A DNA stretch of 39,152 nucleotides from JAEZHK01 sp964575255 (lineage in GTDB: Bacteria; Bacillota; Clostridia; Christensenellales; Aristaeellaceae): the NCBI GenBank assembly GCA_964575255.1, contig CAZNPZ010000023.1, positions 1-39,152 of the forward strand. The letters are read 5' to 3'. This document shows, piece by piece, positions 23,184 to 30,753 of the stretch. Both the position numbers and the translations under genes were made by a program. The notes under the pieces were generated by a model. The model was given only the letters and a program-made list of their open reading frames with translations, was not told where the DNA came from and did not search any database. The stretch's first letter is position 1. Each line of letters begins with the position of its first letter.

Positions 23184-23894
23184 ATGGAAAAACACCGCCT
23201 CACGCTGCTCCTGGCGATCCTCATGAGCCTTATGTGCGTCGCGCCCGCACTCGCCGTGCAAGCCCCCGCCCCGTTCACGGACGCCGACATCCAGTCGGTC
23301 TCCGAGGGCCTTGCGACGGTCGGCGACTACGTCGCGGCGCTTGCGCCCACCCACTTCGCCTGGACGTATGAAGGCGCGGCCACCGGCGTCACCTACCTGA
23401 CCATGCGCACCGAATCCCCGGACGGCGCGGAACTGGGCGAGGCCACCGTGGCCATCACACTGGACGACGGGGCGATTTCCGGCGAAGAAGACGGCGAAAG
23501 CACGTCGCTGCCGGAAGAAGTCAACACGCTGGATGCGCAGCTGGTCGGCGCGCGCTGGTTGGACGCTTCCTACGCGCTGCCGCTGATCCGCGGCGTCGCC
23601 CCCGGCGCAAGCGACATAGATGTGGTCGCCGCCTTCTTCTCAAAAAGCGCGAGCGAACCTTCCTACACGGCGCAGGACATCAACCCCGCCGTGGATGAAA
23701 CCTGGGAGATCCCGGAGGGCGCGCACATCGGCGGATCAAAGCTTGAGCGCGAGGACGGCGGCTGGGACGACGTGTACGGCTGGTGCACGCTGAACGAGCC
23801 CGGCGAGTGGCGCGAATACTTCCTGCTGACCTACCACACGCTGGGCGGCGCGGTGCAGTCGATCGAACTGACCTATTTCACCGATCCGGAGTGA
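23184..23894 (+). CDS. Secreted hypothetical protein
   Basis: 236 residues, not recognised. A clear signal peptide (MEKHRLTLLLAILMSLMCVAPALA) with an Ala-rich cleavage site is followed by an acidic, soluble-looking domain rich in Asp, Glu, Thr and Trp. There is no lipobox cysteine, LPxTG or repeat. GGAGG lies 8 nt before this ATG; the longer frame upstream lacks a ribosome-binding site. It has its own promoter and terminator, so it is a single-gene unit. The family may be restricted to related Clostridia, but that needs a database search. Confidence 0.8.
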   Translation: MEKHRLTLLLAILMSLMCVAPALAVQAPAPFTDADIQSVSEGLATVGDYVAALAPTHFAWTYEGAATGVTYLTMRTESPDGAELGEATVAITLDDGAISGEEDGESTSLPEEVNTLDAQLVGARWLDASYALPLIRGVAPGASDIDVVAAFFSKSASEPSYTAQDINPAVDETWEIPEGAHIGGSKLEREDGGWDDVYGWCTLNEPGEWREYFLLTYHTLGGAVQSIELTYFTDPE

Positions 23895-23906
23895 TATTCC
23901 GCGAAA

Positions 23907-23945
23907 ACACAGGGGCGACCTTTGTGTCGTCCCCTGTGTTTTTTT
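23907..23945 (+). terminator. Rho-independent terminator after the secreted hypothetical gene
   Basis: ACACAGGGGCGAC pairs with the complementary arm ending CCCCTGTGT (one bulged T), then seven T at 23939-23945. The opposite strand also has a short T run, so it may serve the convergent gene too. Confidence 0.85.
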
Positions 23946-23950
23946 GCCTG

Positions 23951-24616
23951 TCAGTCGACCTTGAGGATGATGATGGAGGCCAGCACGCTGTTGTCGGTCA
24001 GGGTGAAGGCGTTGGAGGAACGGACGCTGAGCACGTCGTCCGCTTCGGCGAACACCACCGCGTTCAGCGTATAGCTCTCGGCGTTCCCGGTCGTCGTCTT
24101 CACGATGTTGAGCGAGGTGCCGGGCACCTCTTCGCCGTTGATCGCCAGCCACAGCCGGGTCGTCAGCGTTTGGTTCGCGGGCACGATGATCTTGAAGAAG
24201 ACCAGGTACGTGCCACCGCAGATCAGCCGGAACTCGCCGCGGCATTGGCGGAACGCGCCGCTTGTGTAGCTGCAGAATTCGTCAAAGACCAGCCGACCGC
24301 CGGCTTCGGCGACGGAAAGGGTTCCGGTTTGGGCGCAGGTTGCGTAGATGTTGTTGGCATAGTTGCGGTCGCAGGGCTCCGGATCGGGCGCGCAGGGGCC
24401 GCGGAAGATTGGGTCACGGATAAAATCGCCTTCAAGGCCTAAGCAATCCGGGCGAACGGAACAGTCCCGGCAGCTTTTGGGGCTGAAGTCCTCGCAATGT
24501 TCGTGATGATGATGTCCGCAGGAACCGCAGCCGCGGCGTCCGCAGCCGCCCCTGCGGTTTTGATTGAGCACGTATGACACGATTCTTCGCTCCTTTTTCG
24601 TGGGAATCCGTGCCAT
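23951..24616 (-). CDS. BclA-like protein with C1q/TNF-type C-terminal domain
   Basis: About 221 residues. The N-terminal third is rich in Cys, His and Gly (RRGGCGRRGCGSCGHHHHEHC, then CRDCSVRPDC), a likely metal-binding or cross-linking region. The C-terminal part (about 100-221) has the strand pattern of the C1q/TNF-like domain of BclA-type exosporium proteins: a GTYLVFFKIIV strand, LWLAINGEEVPGT, a turn with NAESYTLNAVVF and the final ASIIILKV. There is no collagen-like GXY region. Such proteins are often on spore surfaces. It follows the M23 gene: a GTG at 24631 directly abuts the M23 stop, and the ATG at 24616 lies 15 nt further; neither has a strong Shine-Dalgarno, so the start is uncertain and translation is probably coupled. 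Confidence 0.7.
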   Translation of the reverse strand: MARIPTKKERRIVSYVLNQNRRGGCGRRGCGSCGHHHHEHCEDFSPKSCRDCSVRPDCLGLEGDFIRDPIFRGPCAPDPEPCDRNYANNIYATCAQTGTLSVAEAGGRLVFDEFCSYTSGAFRQCRGEFRLICGGTYLVFFKIIVPANQTLTTRLWLAINGEEVPGTSLNIVKTTTGNAESYTLNAVVFAEADDVLSVRSSNAFTLTDNSVLASIIILKVD

Positions 24617-24631
24617 ACTATGCGACCGCAC

Positions 24632-25246
24632 TCAGGGCAGTGCCACCGTTACGCCTCCGCGAAACGCCTCGAAGTGCAGGAACGGCCCGATGACTCTGGC
24701 GGACGGCGCGGAAGAAGCGACCGTCCCGACGGACTGCCCGCGCCGCACACGGTCGCCAGACGATACCGGCGTAGCTTTTGAAAGGTTCCCGTATCGGGTG
24801 ACAAGGCCGTCCGCGCTCTGTACCGCCACCATATAGCCCCACCGCGGGTCGTATCCGACGGACGCGACCGTCCCGTCCGCGGCGGCGAGCACATCCTCCC
24901 CCTCCTCCGCGCGGATGTCCACGCCGGGGTGGGTTTCGTACGCGCCCATCGGTTCAACCCAGACCGGCTGGGTCGCCTCCGCCCGGAGCACCTCCCGGCC
25001 TGAGACCGGCCAGGAAAGCGGCTCAGGCGTCGGGGACGGCACAGGCGACGGCGAGGCCGTCGGCGGCGAAACGGAAGCCGCGGCGGCGGCCAGCCGCGCG
25101 CTCGCGTTGCCGGACTCCGGCGCGGCCGGGGCAATCAGCCGCGTGCGGGCGTAAACCGCCGCGCCCGCGATCAGGATCAGGCTTGTCGCCGCCAGAAGAA
25201 AAAATCCCTTCGCCCGGACGAAGCCGAGCGCGCCCTTCCATTTCAT
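24632..25246 (-). CDS. M23-family pseudo-peptidase, SpoIIQ-like
   Basis: About 204 residues: a short cytoplasmic N-terminus, one transmembrane helix (about 14-33), an Ala/Pro/Ser-rich linker and an M23 (LytM) domain (about 85-204). The zinc-ligand motif HPGVD (His106, Asp110) is present and His191 is kept, but the HxH motif reads FLH (Phe189) and the usual YxHL motif reads YGNL (Asn154). Both catalytic histidines are therefore missing, so it is probably not an active endopeptidase, as in B. subtilis SpoIIQ. GAGAGG lies 8 nt before the ATG at 25246. It forms an operon with the BclA-like gene. A sporulation role is inference from this pattern. Confidence 0.8.
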   Translation of the reverse strand: MKWKGALGFVRAKGFFLLAATSLILIAGAAVYARTRLIAPAAPESGNASARLAAAAASVSPPTASPSPVPSPTPEPLSWPVSGREVLRAEATQPVWVEPMGAYETHPGVDIRAEEGEDVLAAADGTVASVGYDPRWGYMVAVQSADGLVTRYGNLSKATPVSSGDRVRRGQSVGTVASSAPSARVIGPFLHFEAFRGGVTVALP

Positions 25247-25340
25247 GGTCATCACCTCTCGCGAAGTATGCGCGGTTTTTGAACCGGCATGCAGTGCGGG
25301 TCATAGATTGAAGATGACCATTTCACAGGAGGTGCTTCTT

Positions 25341-26132
25341 ATGACGCCCTGGCAGCTTTCGCTTTTGTGCCAGCTGGCCTACTACGATTTCCCGGAAGGT
25401 TCCGGGGCGCTGGGCAAGACAGCCGCCCACCTGTCTCAGGAACTGCTGGACGAAAACAATGACCTTCCGCCTTACGGGCGGCAGCCGCTGGTGGACATTA
25501 CCGAGGATCCTGTGGTCGGGCCGATGGTTTTGATCGCCCGCGAGGTGGATCTGACGCAGCCCGGCTTCGCCGCCTACGCGTTCGCCTCGCCGGAGGAGGG
25601 CAATGTGGTCGCGATGCGGCCCACGGAATCCCATACATCGCTGTCCGGGATCATGGACTGGTCGGACAATTTCCTCGCGCCGCTGGTGGGCTCGACGCAG
25701 TACGAGTCGGTTGAGCGGTTCGTGAACCGGTTCCCGGACGGGCGGCTTGTGCTGACCGGGCACTCGAAGGGCGCGCACAACGCGATGTACGGCCTCGCGG
25801 TGGCGGACAACGGCGCTGCGGCGTGCGTCGCCTTTGACGGGCAGGGCTTTGCGCGCTGCCAGCTGAACGAACAGCAGAAGGCACGCCTTTCCCAGTTCGC
25901 GGTCAACTACGTGACGGAGAACGACCCGGTGGGCGCGCTCCTCTACCACCCGGAGCAGCGGGTCTTCGTCCAGCAGTCCTGCCGGCCGGCACACGCGCTC
26001 GCCTGCATGGTGTTTGACGAGGCCGGATACCCCGTTCCCGCCCAGCGTCCGCTGTGGTCGTACGTCCTGCAGGCGCTGACCACCGCGCTCGCCTCGAAAT
26101 GGGGAAGATCATGTGCTGACGCACAGCGTTGA
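25341..26132 (+). CDS. Mbeg1-like alpha/beta hydrolase (DUF2974)
   Basis: 263 residues. It starts MTPWQLSLLCQLAYYDFP, with the usual N-terminus of DUF2974/Mbeg1-like proteins, and has the nucleophile elbow LTGHSKGAHNAMYG (Ser in GHSKG). Family members are lipase-fold proteins often annotated as lipase-like; the substrate is unknown. There is no signal peptide. AGGAGG lies 8 nt before the ATG; the longer frame upstream is unsupported. It is divergent from the M23 gene. Repeat family B begins 13 nt after its stop. Confidence 0.85.
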   Translation: MTPWQLSLLCQLAYYDFPEGSGALGKTAAHLSQELLDENNDLPPYGRQPLVDITEDPVVGPMVLIAREVDLTQPGFAAYAFASPEEGNVVAMRPTESHTSLSGIMDWSDNFLAPLVGSTQYESVERFVNRFPDGRLVLTGHSKGAHNAMYGLAVADNGAAACVAFDGQGFARCQLNEQQKARLSQFAVNYVTENDPVGALLYHPEQRVFVQQSCRPAHALACMVFDEAGYPVPAQRPLWSYVLQALTTALASKWGRSCADAQR

Positions 26133-26144
26133 GAATCTGCGCAG

Positions 26145-26298
26145 CTTTTCAACGCGATGGGTACTTCGCGGGCCTGAAATCCTGACTTCGGGCGGCCCGC
26201 TGACTGAAGAAAATGTTGCCCCCTCCAGTGTGCGCACTGAAGGGGGCAACGCGTTCCCGCGCACATGTCGCCGGGAACGATGAAAGCAGTACGGTGGG
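26145..26298 (+). repeat. Dispersed three-hairpin element, family B, copy 1
   Basis: It matches, inverted, the sequence at the right end of the window (39152 down to the tandem array). Three successive hairpins: GCGGGCC 26168-26174 with 26194-26200; a long stem 26215-26224 with 26241-26250 continued, after one mismatch, by CAGTG/CACTG (226-230 with 235-239 in the last three digits) closed by TGCG; and CGTTCCCG 26252-26259 with 26272-26279. No transposase or coding capacity is evident. Short frames read through it in both copies but lack ribosome-binding sites. Confidence 0.8.
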
Positions 26299-26365
26299 TA
26301 TGTGTGGATCCCCAAGCGTAACTGACCGACATGAAGATAGTATATTCTCTTCAAGCGGAGTGTCC

Positions 26366-26441
26366 AGAGGGATTCAATCCCTCTTGCGGGGGTTTTAGCC
26401 CCAAGTGTATACCCAATACCATCATTCATTACACTTGGGGC
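26366..26441. repeat. Two further inverted repeats after family B copy 1
   Basis: AGAGGGATT 26366-26374 and AATCCCTCT 26376-26384 form a perfect short hairpin. GCCCCAAGTGTA 26398-26409 pairs perfectly with 26430-26441 around a 20-nt loop. Neither is followed by a convincing T run. Together with family B they fill the 360-bp gap between the Mbeg1-like gene and rluA; 26299-26365 holds nothing recognised. Confidence 0.5.
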
Positions 26442-26470
26442 GAAAACGGGTTGTTGTGGCTCTGCCGCAT

Positions 26471-26493
26471 AAAACGCCCCAGTGGGGCGTTTT
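26471..26493 (-). terminator. Terminator of rluA
   Basis: AAAACGCCCC (26471-26480) pairs perfectly with GGGGCGTTTT (26484-26493) around a 3-nt loop; on the minus strand the stem ends in TTTTAT. It overlaps the rluA stop codon. Confidence 0.7.
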
Positions 26494-27406
26494 AAAACCC
26501 AGGAAACGGGGGCAGCGCCCCCGCCAGAGCGTCCTTCAGGCTTTTCCACTCTCCGAACTGTGGCGGCGGTGGGGCGACGAAGCGAAGCGGCGCGTCGGTC
26601 AACGGATGGCGCAGCGACATGCGGAAGGAATGCAGCGCGAAGCGGCCGGGGAGTTCCCGCGTCTCGGTTCCGTACAGGAAGTCGCCCCACACCGGGCATC
26701 CAAGATGCTGCATGTGCACGCGGATCTGGTGGGTGCGCCCGGTTTCTAATCGAAGCTGAAGGAGCGACAGGCCGTCCCGCGCTTCGAGAAGCCGGTAATG
26801 GGTGCGGGCGGGTTTTCCGTCGGGCGAGACCTCCCGCCGGACGGTCGCGCCGTCCGCCTTCGCGATCGGCGCGTCCACGGCGCCCTCGCCAGACGGCGGG
26901 CGGCCGACGACCACCGCAAGGTATTCGCGCAAAAATTCGTCGGAGTGCAGCGATCGCGTCAAAACCATCTGCGCGTGCGCATGCCGCGCCACCGCCATCA
27001 GCCCGCTGGTGCCCTTGTCCAGGCGGTTGACCGGGCGGAACACATACGGTTCGCCGTAGCGCGCGGCCAGTCGGTTTTCGAGCGCCATGCCCTCCTGCCG
27101 GGAGGAGGATTGGCAGGGCAGCGGCGCGGGCTTGTTGACGATGAGGATGTCATCGTCTTCATAGACTGCATCCACCGGCGTCGGGTCGGGTTCGACGCCA
27201 GACTGCGTATCCTCCAGCACCAGCCGGATCACCTGCCCGGCGGAAATTTTCTGATCCGCCCGCGCGGGGACGCCGTCCACCGTGACGCCGCCCAGCATCT
27301 TCAGCGACGAGAACACATGATTCGACACGCCCATCCGACCCCGAACCAGCCTTCGGAGCAGCCGCCCGTCGTCCTCCGGCGGCACCAGATAGCTCAGCGT
27401 CTTGAT
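26492..27406 (-). CDS. RluA-family pseudouridine synthase (start uncertain)
   Basis: Isomerises uridine to pseudouridine in rRNA or tRNA. An N-terminal S4-like RNA-binding domain (about 1-75) precedes the catalytic domain with RPVNRLDKGTSGLM (catalytic Asp in NRLD), LETGRTHQIRVHM and GDFLYG. Residues after GEWKSLK lie over GC-rich repeat-like DNA (LAGALPPFPGF). The start is a puzzle: homology predicts it near KTLSYLVPPEDD, and a perfect GGAGGG lies at the right place, but the codon 7 nt after it is ATC (27404-27406). The nearest upstream ATG (27583) is inside repeat family A and would add 59 repeat-derived residues. I give the ATC position; a downstream GTG at 27385 is the other option. Confidence 0.82.
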   Translation of the reverse strand: MKTLSYLVPPEDDGRLLRRLVRGRMGVSNHVFSSLKMLGGVTVDGVPARADQKISAGQVIRLVLEDTQSGVEPDPTPVDAVYEDDDILIVNKPAPLPCQSSSRQEGMALENRLAARYGEPYVFRPVNRLDKGTSGLMAVARHAHAQMVLTRSLHSDEFLREYLAVVVGRPPSGEGAVDAPIAKADGATVRREVSPDGKPARTHYRLLEARDGLSLLQLRLETGRTHQIRVHMQHLGCPVWGDFLYGTETRELPGRFALHSFRMSLRHPLTDAPLRFVAPPPPQFGEWKSLKDALAGALPPFPGF

Positions 27407-27427
27407 GTGTATCCCTCCAACGATGAG

Positions 27428-27630
27428 GCAAAGGAAATCTGCTTCGCATCTTCCCTTTGCATTTGGAACGGCCGGTTTCCTCAAATCCCTGCGGGGATTT
27501 GCGGGCGGAAATCGGTTTTGGTACGCTTTCCCCGTCGGCCGGGCAGGCTCGGCCTTTGGGGGAAAGCCAATTCCGGCGTACACGCCGCCGGAATTGATTG
27601 AATATCAGGAAGGCTCCGACCCTCGTTGTC
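27428..27630 (+). repeat. Dispersed multi-hairpin element, family A, copy 2
   Basis: Inverted match of 1883-2086. Stems: GCAAAGG 27428-27434 with 27454-27460; CAAATCCC 27482-27489 with 27494-27501 (loop TGCG); GCTTTCCCC 27525-27533 with 27559-27567; CAATTCCGGC 27568-27577 with 27587-27596. In the last stem copy 1 has CAAATCC/GGATTTG, so both arms changed together. The right boundary is soft; similarity fades after about 27630. It separates rluA from the caspase-like gene. Confidence 0.8.
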
Positions 27631-27656
27631 GCTCTCCCTGGATTGAGTCAATGTCA

Positions 27657-27678
27657 GGGCCGCGCGAAAGCGCGGCCC
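27657..27678 (-). terminator. GC-rich hairpin downstream of the caspase-like gene
   Basis: GGGCCGCGC (27657-27665) pairs perfectly with GCGCGGCCC (27670-27678) around GAAA. No T run follows on the minus strand, so a termination role is uncertain. Confidence 0.45.
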
Positions 27679-27704
27679 AAACCCAGTGAAGCCGATTCCA
27701 TTCG

Positions 27705-30494
27705 TCAGACGGGTGCTGTCGTATCCAGTGCGTTGGTCGATTCGCCGTCCAAGGTGTCGCCCGGATCGGCAGACGGTTCCACCGTCGCGTCGCCGTTCAG
27801 ATCGACGTCGCCCTGCGCCGCCTGGTCGGCGGCTGACAGGATGGTCGCGGACGCGCCGCGAAGATCGAGATCCGCAAGCTCCGGCCTGTCGGCGAGGCTG
27901 ATCTTGTAGTCCGCTTTGGCCGCCTTGCCGTTCATCAGCGAGTTCTTGCCCTTTTCGACGTCCTTGAGCTCGAACACCTGACCATCTTTCAGCGTCAGAA
28001 TCAGCTTGCCCGCGTAGGGCAGTTTCGCGACCTTGCCGGACTTGTTGGCGAAGTAAACCTCGACCACCAGGGTTTCGTTCTTATAGTAGATGTGGCGCGC
28101 GCTGACGTAAACCTTCTTTTCCTTGCCGGTGACCGGCTTGCCGTAGACAGCCTCGTTGCCGGTGACGGTGATTTTGCAGTCCGCCCTGACCCTGCCGGAC
28201 ATCGCGCGGATGATCGCCTTGCCGGGCGCGACCGCGGTGACCAGGCCGGTCGCGTCAACGGTCGCGACCTTCTTGTCGCTCGAGACCCACTTGACGTTGG
28301 ACGGGCCCGCCGAGACCGGGTTGGTGTCGGCAGTGAGCTGAAGCGTCTGATCGTCGCCGATCCCGACCGTCAGCGTGGCGGAGGATTGGCTGAGCTTGAT
28401 CGACTTGAGTGTCACCGGCTCCACCTGAACAAGGCACCGGGCCTTCTTCCCGTTGTGGGTTCTGGCGGTGATGACCACCTTGCCGGGGGCGAGCGCCGTG
28501 ATCTTGCCGTTTTCGTCCACGGTGGCGACGGCTTCGTTGCTGGACGCCCAGAACGCATTCGGGATGGTCGCGTTGGCGGGCGAGACCTTCGCCTTCAGTT
28601 CCTGCTGGCGGCCGACGATCAGCTTCAGCTTGTTCTTATTGAGCTTGATGGCCTTGGTGGGCACGTCCACGACGGAGACCATCACCGTCTGGGTGACGCC
28701 GCTGTCCAGAGACGCCGAGATGGCGGTCAGGCCATTGGACACAGCGGTGACGGTGCCCTGATCGTCAACGGTGGCGATGGTCGGGTCCTCCGACTTCCAG
28801 GTGGTGGTCAGAATCAGGCCGGACGGCAGGATCTTCGCGGTCAGCTTCTGCGTCGCGCCCTTCTTCAAAGTGATCGGGTTGGGGCTGATGGTCAGCTCCG
28901 CGCCCTTGACAGTCACCTGAACGCTTGCGGAGACGCCGCTCGACGCCGTGGCGGTCATTGTGATCACGCCCGGCTTTTCGGCGACCAGAAGGCCGCTGGG
29001 GTTGATGTCCGCCACCGCGGGATCGGAACTCACCCAGGTGATCGTGTCGTCCGCGGGGTTCTTGGGCTCCAGCTTGTACTCCAGCTGCATCGCGTTGCCT
29101 TCATACAGCGCGACCTTGTCCTTTTCCATCCGGATGGCGGTGACTTCCTTGCCCTTGTTGACGACTTTGATGTTCGCGGTGGCCTGAATGCCCCGCTCCG
29201 TGGTCGCGGTGATGACCGCGTCGCCCAGCCCCTTGGCGGAGATGTTGCCGGACTTGTCCACGGCGGCGACGGTGGCGTCGTCGGTCGCCCAGGTGATGGC
29301 CTCGTCGGCGTCGGAAGGCTCGATGTCAAGCGGCATCTTGTAGCTGGTGCCCTCGCCCATGACCAGCTTCTTCATGCCCATTTCGATGCTTTCGGCGAAG
29401 GTAACGTCCCGCACGGTGATGTCGCAGCCCGCGGTCAGGCCGTTGTCGGACATGGCGACGATGCGCGCCGTGCCCGCGCGCACGCCGGTCACGGTTCCGG
29501 TATCATCCACGGTGGCGACGCCCAGGTCGCTGGACGACCAGGTGAGGCCGGGCCTAGAAGCATTGCTCGGCGACACGGACGCCTCCAGATGCAGCGTGTA
29601 GTTGGTGGCGACCTCCGCCTCGGTCTTGGTCATTTCCACCTTGAGGACTTCGGTGTTTGCGCGACGGGCCAGCACCGGATAGCTGGTGCCGGCGGGGCTG
29701 ACGGCCACCTGAACCTGTGGCGCGCCGGTTTCCGCGGCGACGGCGGTATCGATGTACGCCTTGGCCTCGCTCAGGGACACCGCGCCGTTTTTGTCCGCGT
29801 CGCCCAGCAGGTCGCCAGGCTTCTGCGCCTGATAATCATAGCCGCAGGCGGCGGCCAGATGGTATGTCACAAGGCCGTGGGCATCCGCCACCGAGCCGAC
29901 CGAGGAGGCCAGCGTCGCGCCGGACAGCACGAAATAGTGTTCGGGGTCGGTGAGGAAGATATCGGTCACGCTGGTATTGAACTTCTGCAGCACTTCCTTC
30001 GCGGTTTTGCCGCTCTTCTCGATCAGAGAATCCGCGTAGCGGCAGTCGAAAACCACGATCTTGGTGCCGGGGACTTCGTCCAGCGCGTCCTTCAGCCGGT
30101 CGATGCGAACGGTCTTCGCGTCGGTGCCCACGATGGACACCACGTCCTTATCGCTGACATAGCCGTGCCCGGCGAAGTACCAGAAGGTCACGTCGTCGTC
30201 GTCAATGCCCCAGGCGGTCAGTTCGCCAAGGAAATTCGCGATCTCCGCCGCTTTCAGGTTGGTGCGGATCTCCGGCTGCTGATAGATGGCGCCGGCCTCG
30301 TTGGCGGTCTGCAGCGTGGCAAGCATCCGGTTGGCGTCGGTCACGCAGCCCGCGAGCGCGCTGGACGCATAGTTGTCAATGCCGACCAGCATCGCGCGGT
30401 AGGTGGTCACCCTGTCCCCCTCCGCCGTCGCCGGCAGGCATGAAAACGCCGCCGTCAGCATCAAAAATGCCAGGCACACTGCCCATTTCCTCAT
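27705..30494 (-). CDS. Secreted caspase-like (C14) protein with EF-hand and six Ig-like BIG2 domains
   Basis: 929 residues. A signal peptide (about 1-25, PATAEG) leads into a caspase-fold domain (about 30-225) with the His motif WYFAGHGYVSD (His110) and the Cys motif VVFDCRYADS (Cys151). A canonical calcium loop DADKNGAVSLSE (232-243) follows, resembling an EF-hand or dockerin half. Six BIG2-type repeats come next, each with a W-S-S-x-x-x-V-A-x-V-D core (for example WSSSDLGVATVDDTG, WASSNEAVATVDENG). The C-terminal domain (about 800-929) is unknown. No LPxTG or SLH anchor is seen. GGAGG lies 8 nt before the ATG. Probably an exported protease or pseudo-protease held at the surface by its Ig domains; target unknown. 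Confidence 0.88.
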   Translation of the reverse strand: MRKWAVCLAFLMLTAAFSCLPATAEGDRVTTYRAMLVGIDNYASSALAGCVTDANRMLATLQTANEAGAIYQQPEIRTNLKAAEIANFLGELTAWGIDDDDVTFWYFAGHGYVSDKDVVSIVGTDAKTVRIDRLKDALDEVPGTKIVVFDCRYADSLIEKSGKTAKEVLQKFNTSVTDIFLTDPEHYFVLSGATLASSVGSVADAHGLVTYHLAAACGYDYQAQKPGDLLGDADKNGAVSLSEAKAYIDTAVAAETGAPQVQVAVSPAGTSYPVLARRANTEVLKVEMTKTEAEVATNYTLHLEASVSPSNASRPGLTWSSSDLGVATVDDTGTVTGVRAGTARIVAMSDNGLTAGCDITVRDVTFAESIEMGMKKLVMGEGTSYKMPLDIEPSDADEAITWATDDATVAAVDKSGNISAKGLGDAVITATTERGIQATANIKVVNKGKEVTAIRMEKDKVALYEGNAMQLEYKLEPKNPADDTITWVSSDPAVADINPSGLLVAEKPGVITMTATASSGVSASVQVTVKGAELTISPNPITLKKGATQKLTAKILPSGLILTTTWKSEDPTIATVDDQGTVTAVSNGLTAISASLDSGVTQTVMVSVVDVPTKAIKLNKNKLKLIVGRQQELKAKVSPANATIPNAFWASSNEAVATVDENGKITALAPGKVVITARTHNGKKARCLVQVEPVTLKSIKLSQSSATLTVGIGDDQTLQLTADTNPVSAGPSNVKWVSSDKKVATVDATGLVTAVAPGKAIIRAMSGRVRADCKITVTGNEAVYGKPVTGKEKKVYVSARHIYYKNETLVVEVYFANKSGKVAKLPYAGKLILTLKDGQVFELKDVEKGKNSLMNGKAAKADYKISLADRPELADLDLRGASATILSAADQAAQGDVDLNGDATVEPSADPGDTLDGESTNALDTTAPV

Positions 30495-30589
30495 CGGTGG
30501 TTCCTCCCGTCAGAAATTGCAAAAGGCACCCGCGCTTTTTTAGACGCATTCCGGCGCGGCTGCGATGCAAAGGACGCACATTTTTTCAC

Positions 30590-30598
30590 AGTATAGCA
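30590..30598 (-). promoter_or_regulatory. Extended -10 promoter of the caspase-like gene
   Basis: Minus-strand TGCTATACT; no good -35. It leaves a leader of about 90 nt before the start. Together with the glyS promoter it fills the divergent 259-bp intergenic region, where no T-box was found. Confidence 0.55.
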
Positions 30599-30682
30599 TA
30601 TGGAAGCGGAAATTTCCACGCGGCAATTCCTTCCGGGTCGAATTTAACAAGGGGTTCAATTCAAGAATTTAACATGATCGGC

Positions 30683-30712
30683 TTGCGCGGATGCGCCGCG
30701 CTACGGTATGAT
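30683..30712 (+). promoter_or_regulatory. Putative promoter of glyS
   Basis: TTGCGC (30683-30688), an 18-nt spacer and TATGAT (30707-30712). A TACAAT at 30717-30722 is an alternative -10 without a good -35. Confidence 0.45.
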
Positions 30713-30753
30713 GGGGTACAATTGGAAAATCAGAATCAGAAGGATGATTTCAG

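Noticed and set aside
28092..30443. 783-codon open frame on the plus strand
   Set aside because: It lies wholly opposite the caspase/BIG2 gene, whose domains are unmistakable. High GC makes long antisense frames common; it has no ribosome-binding site and low-complexity G/H/D/R composition.
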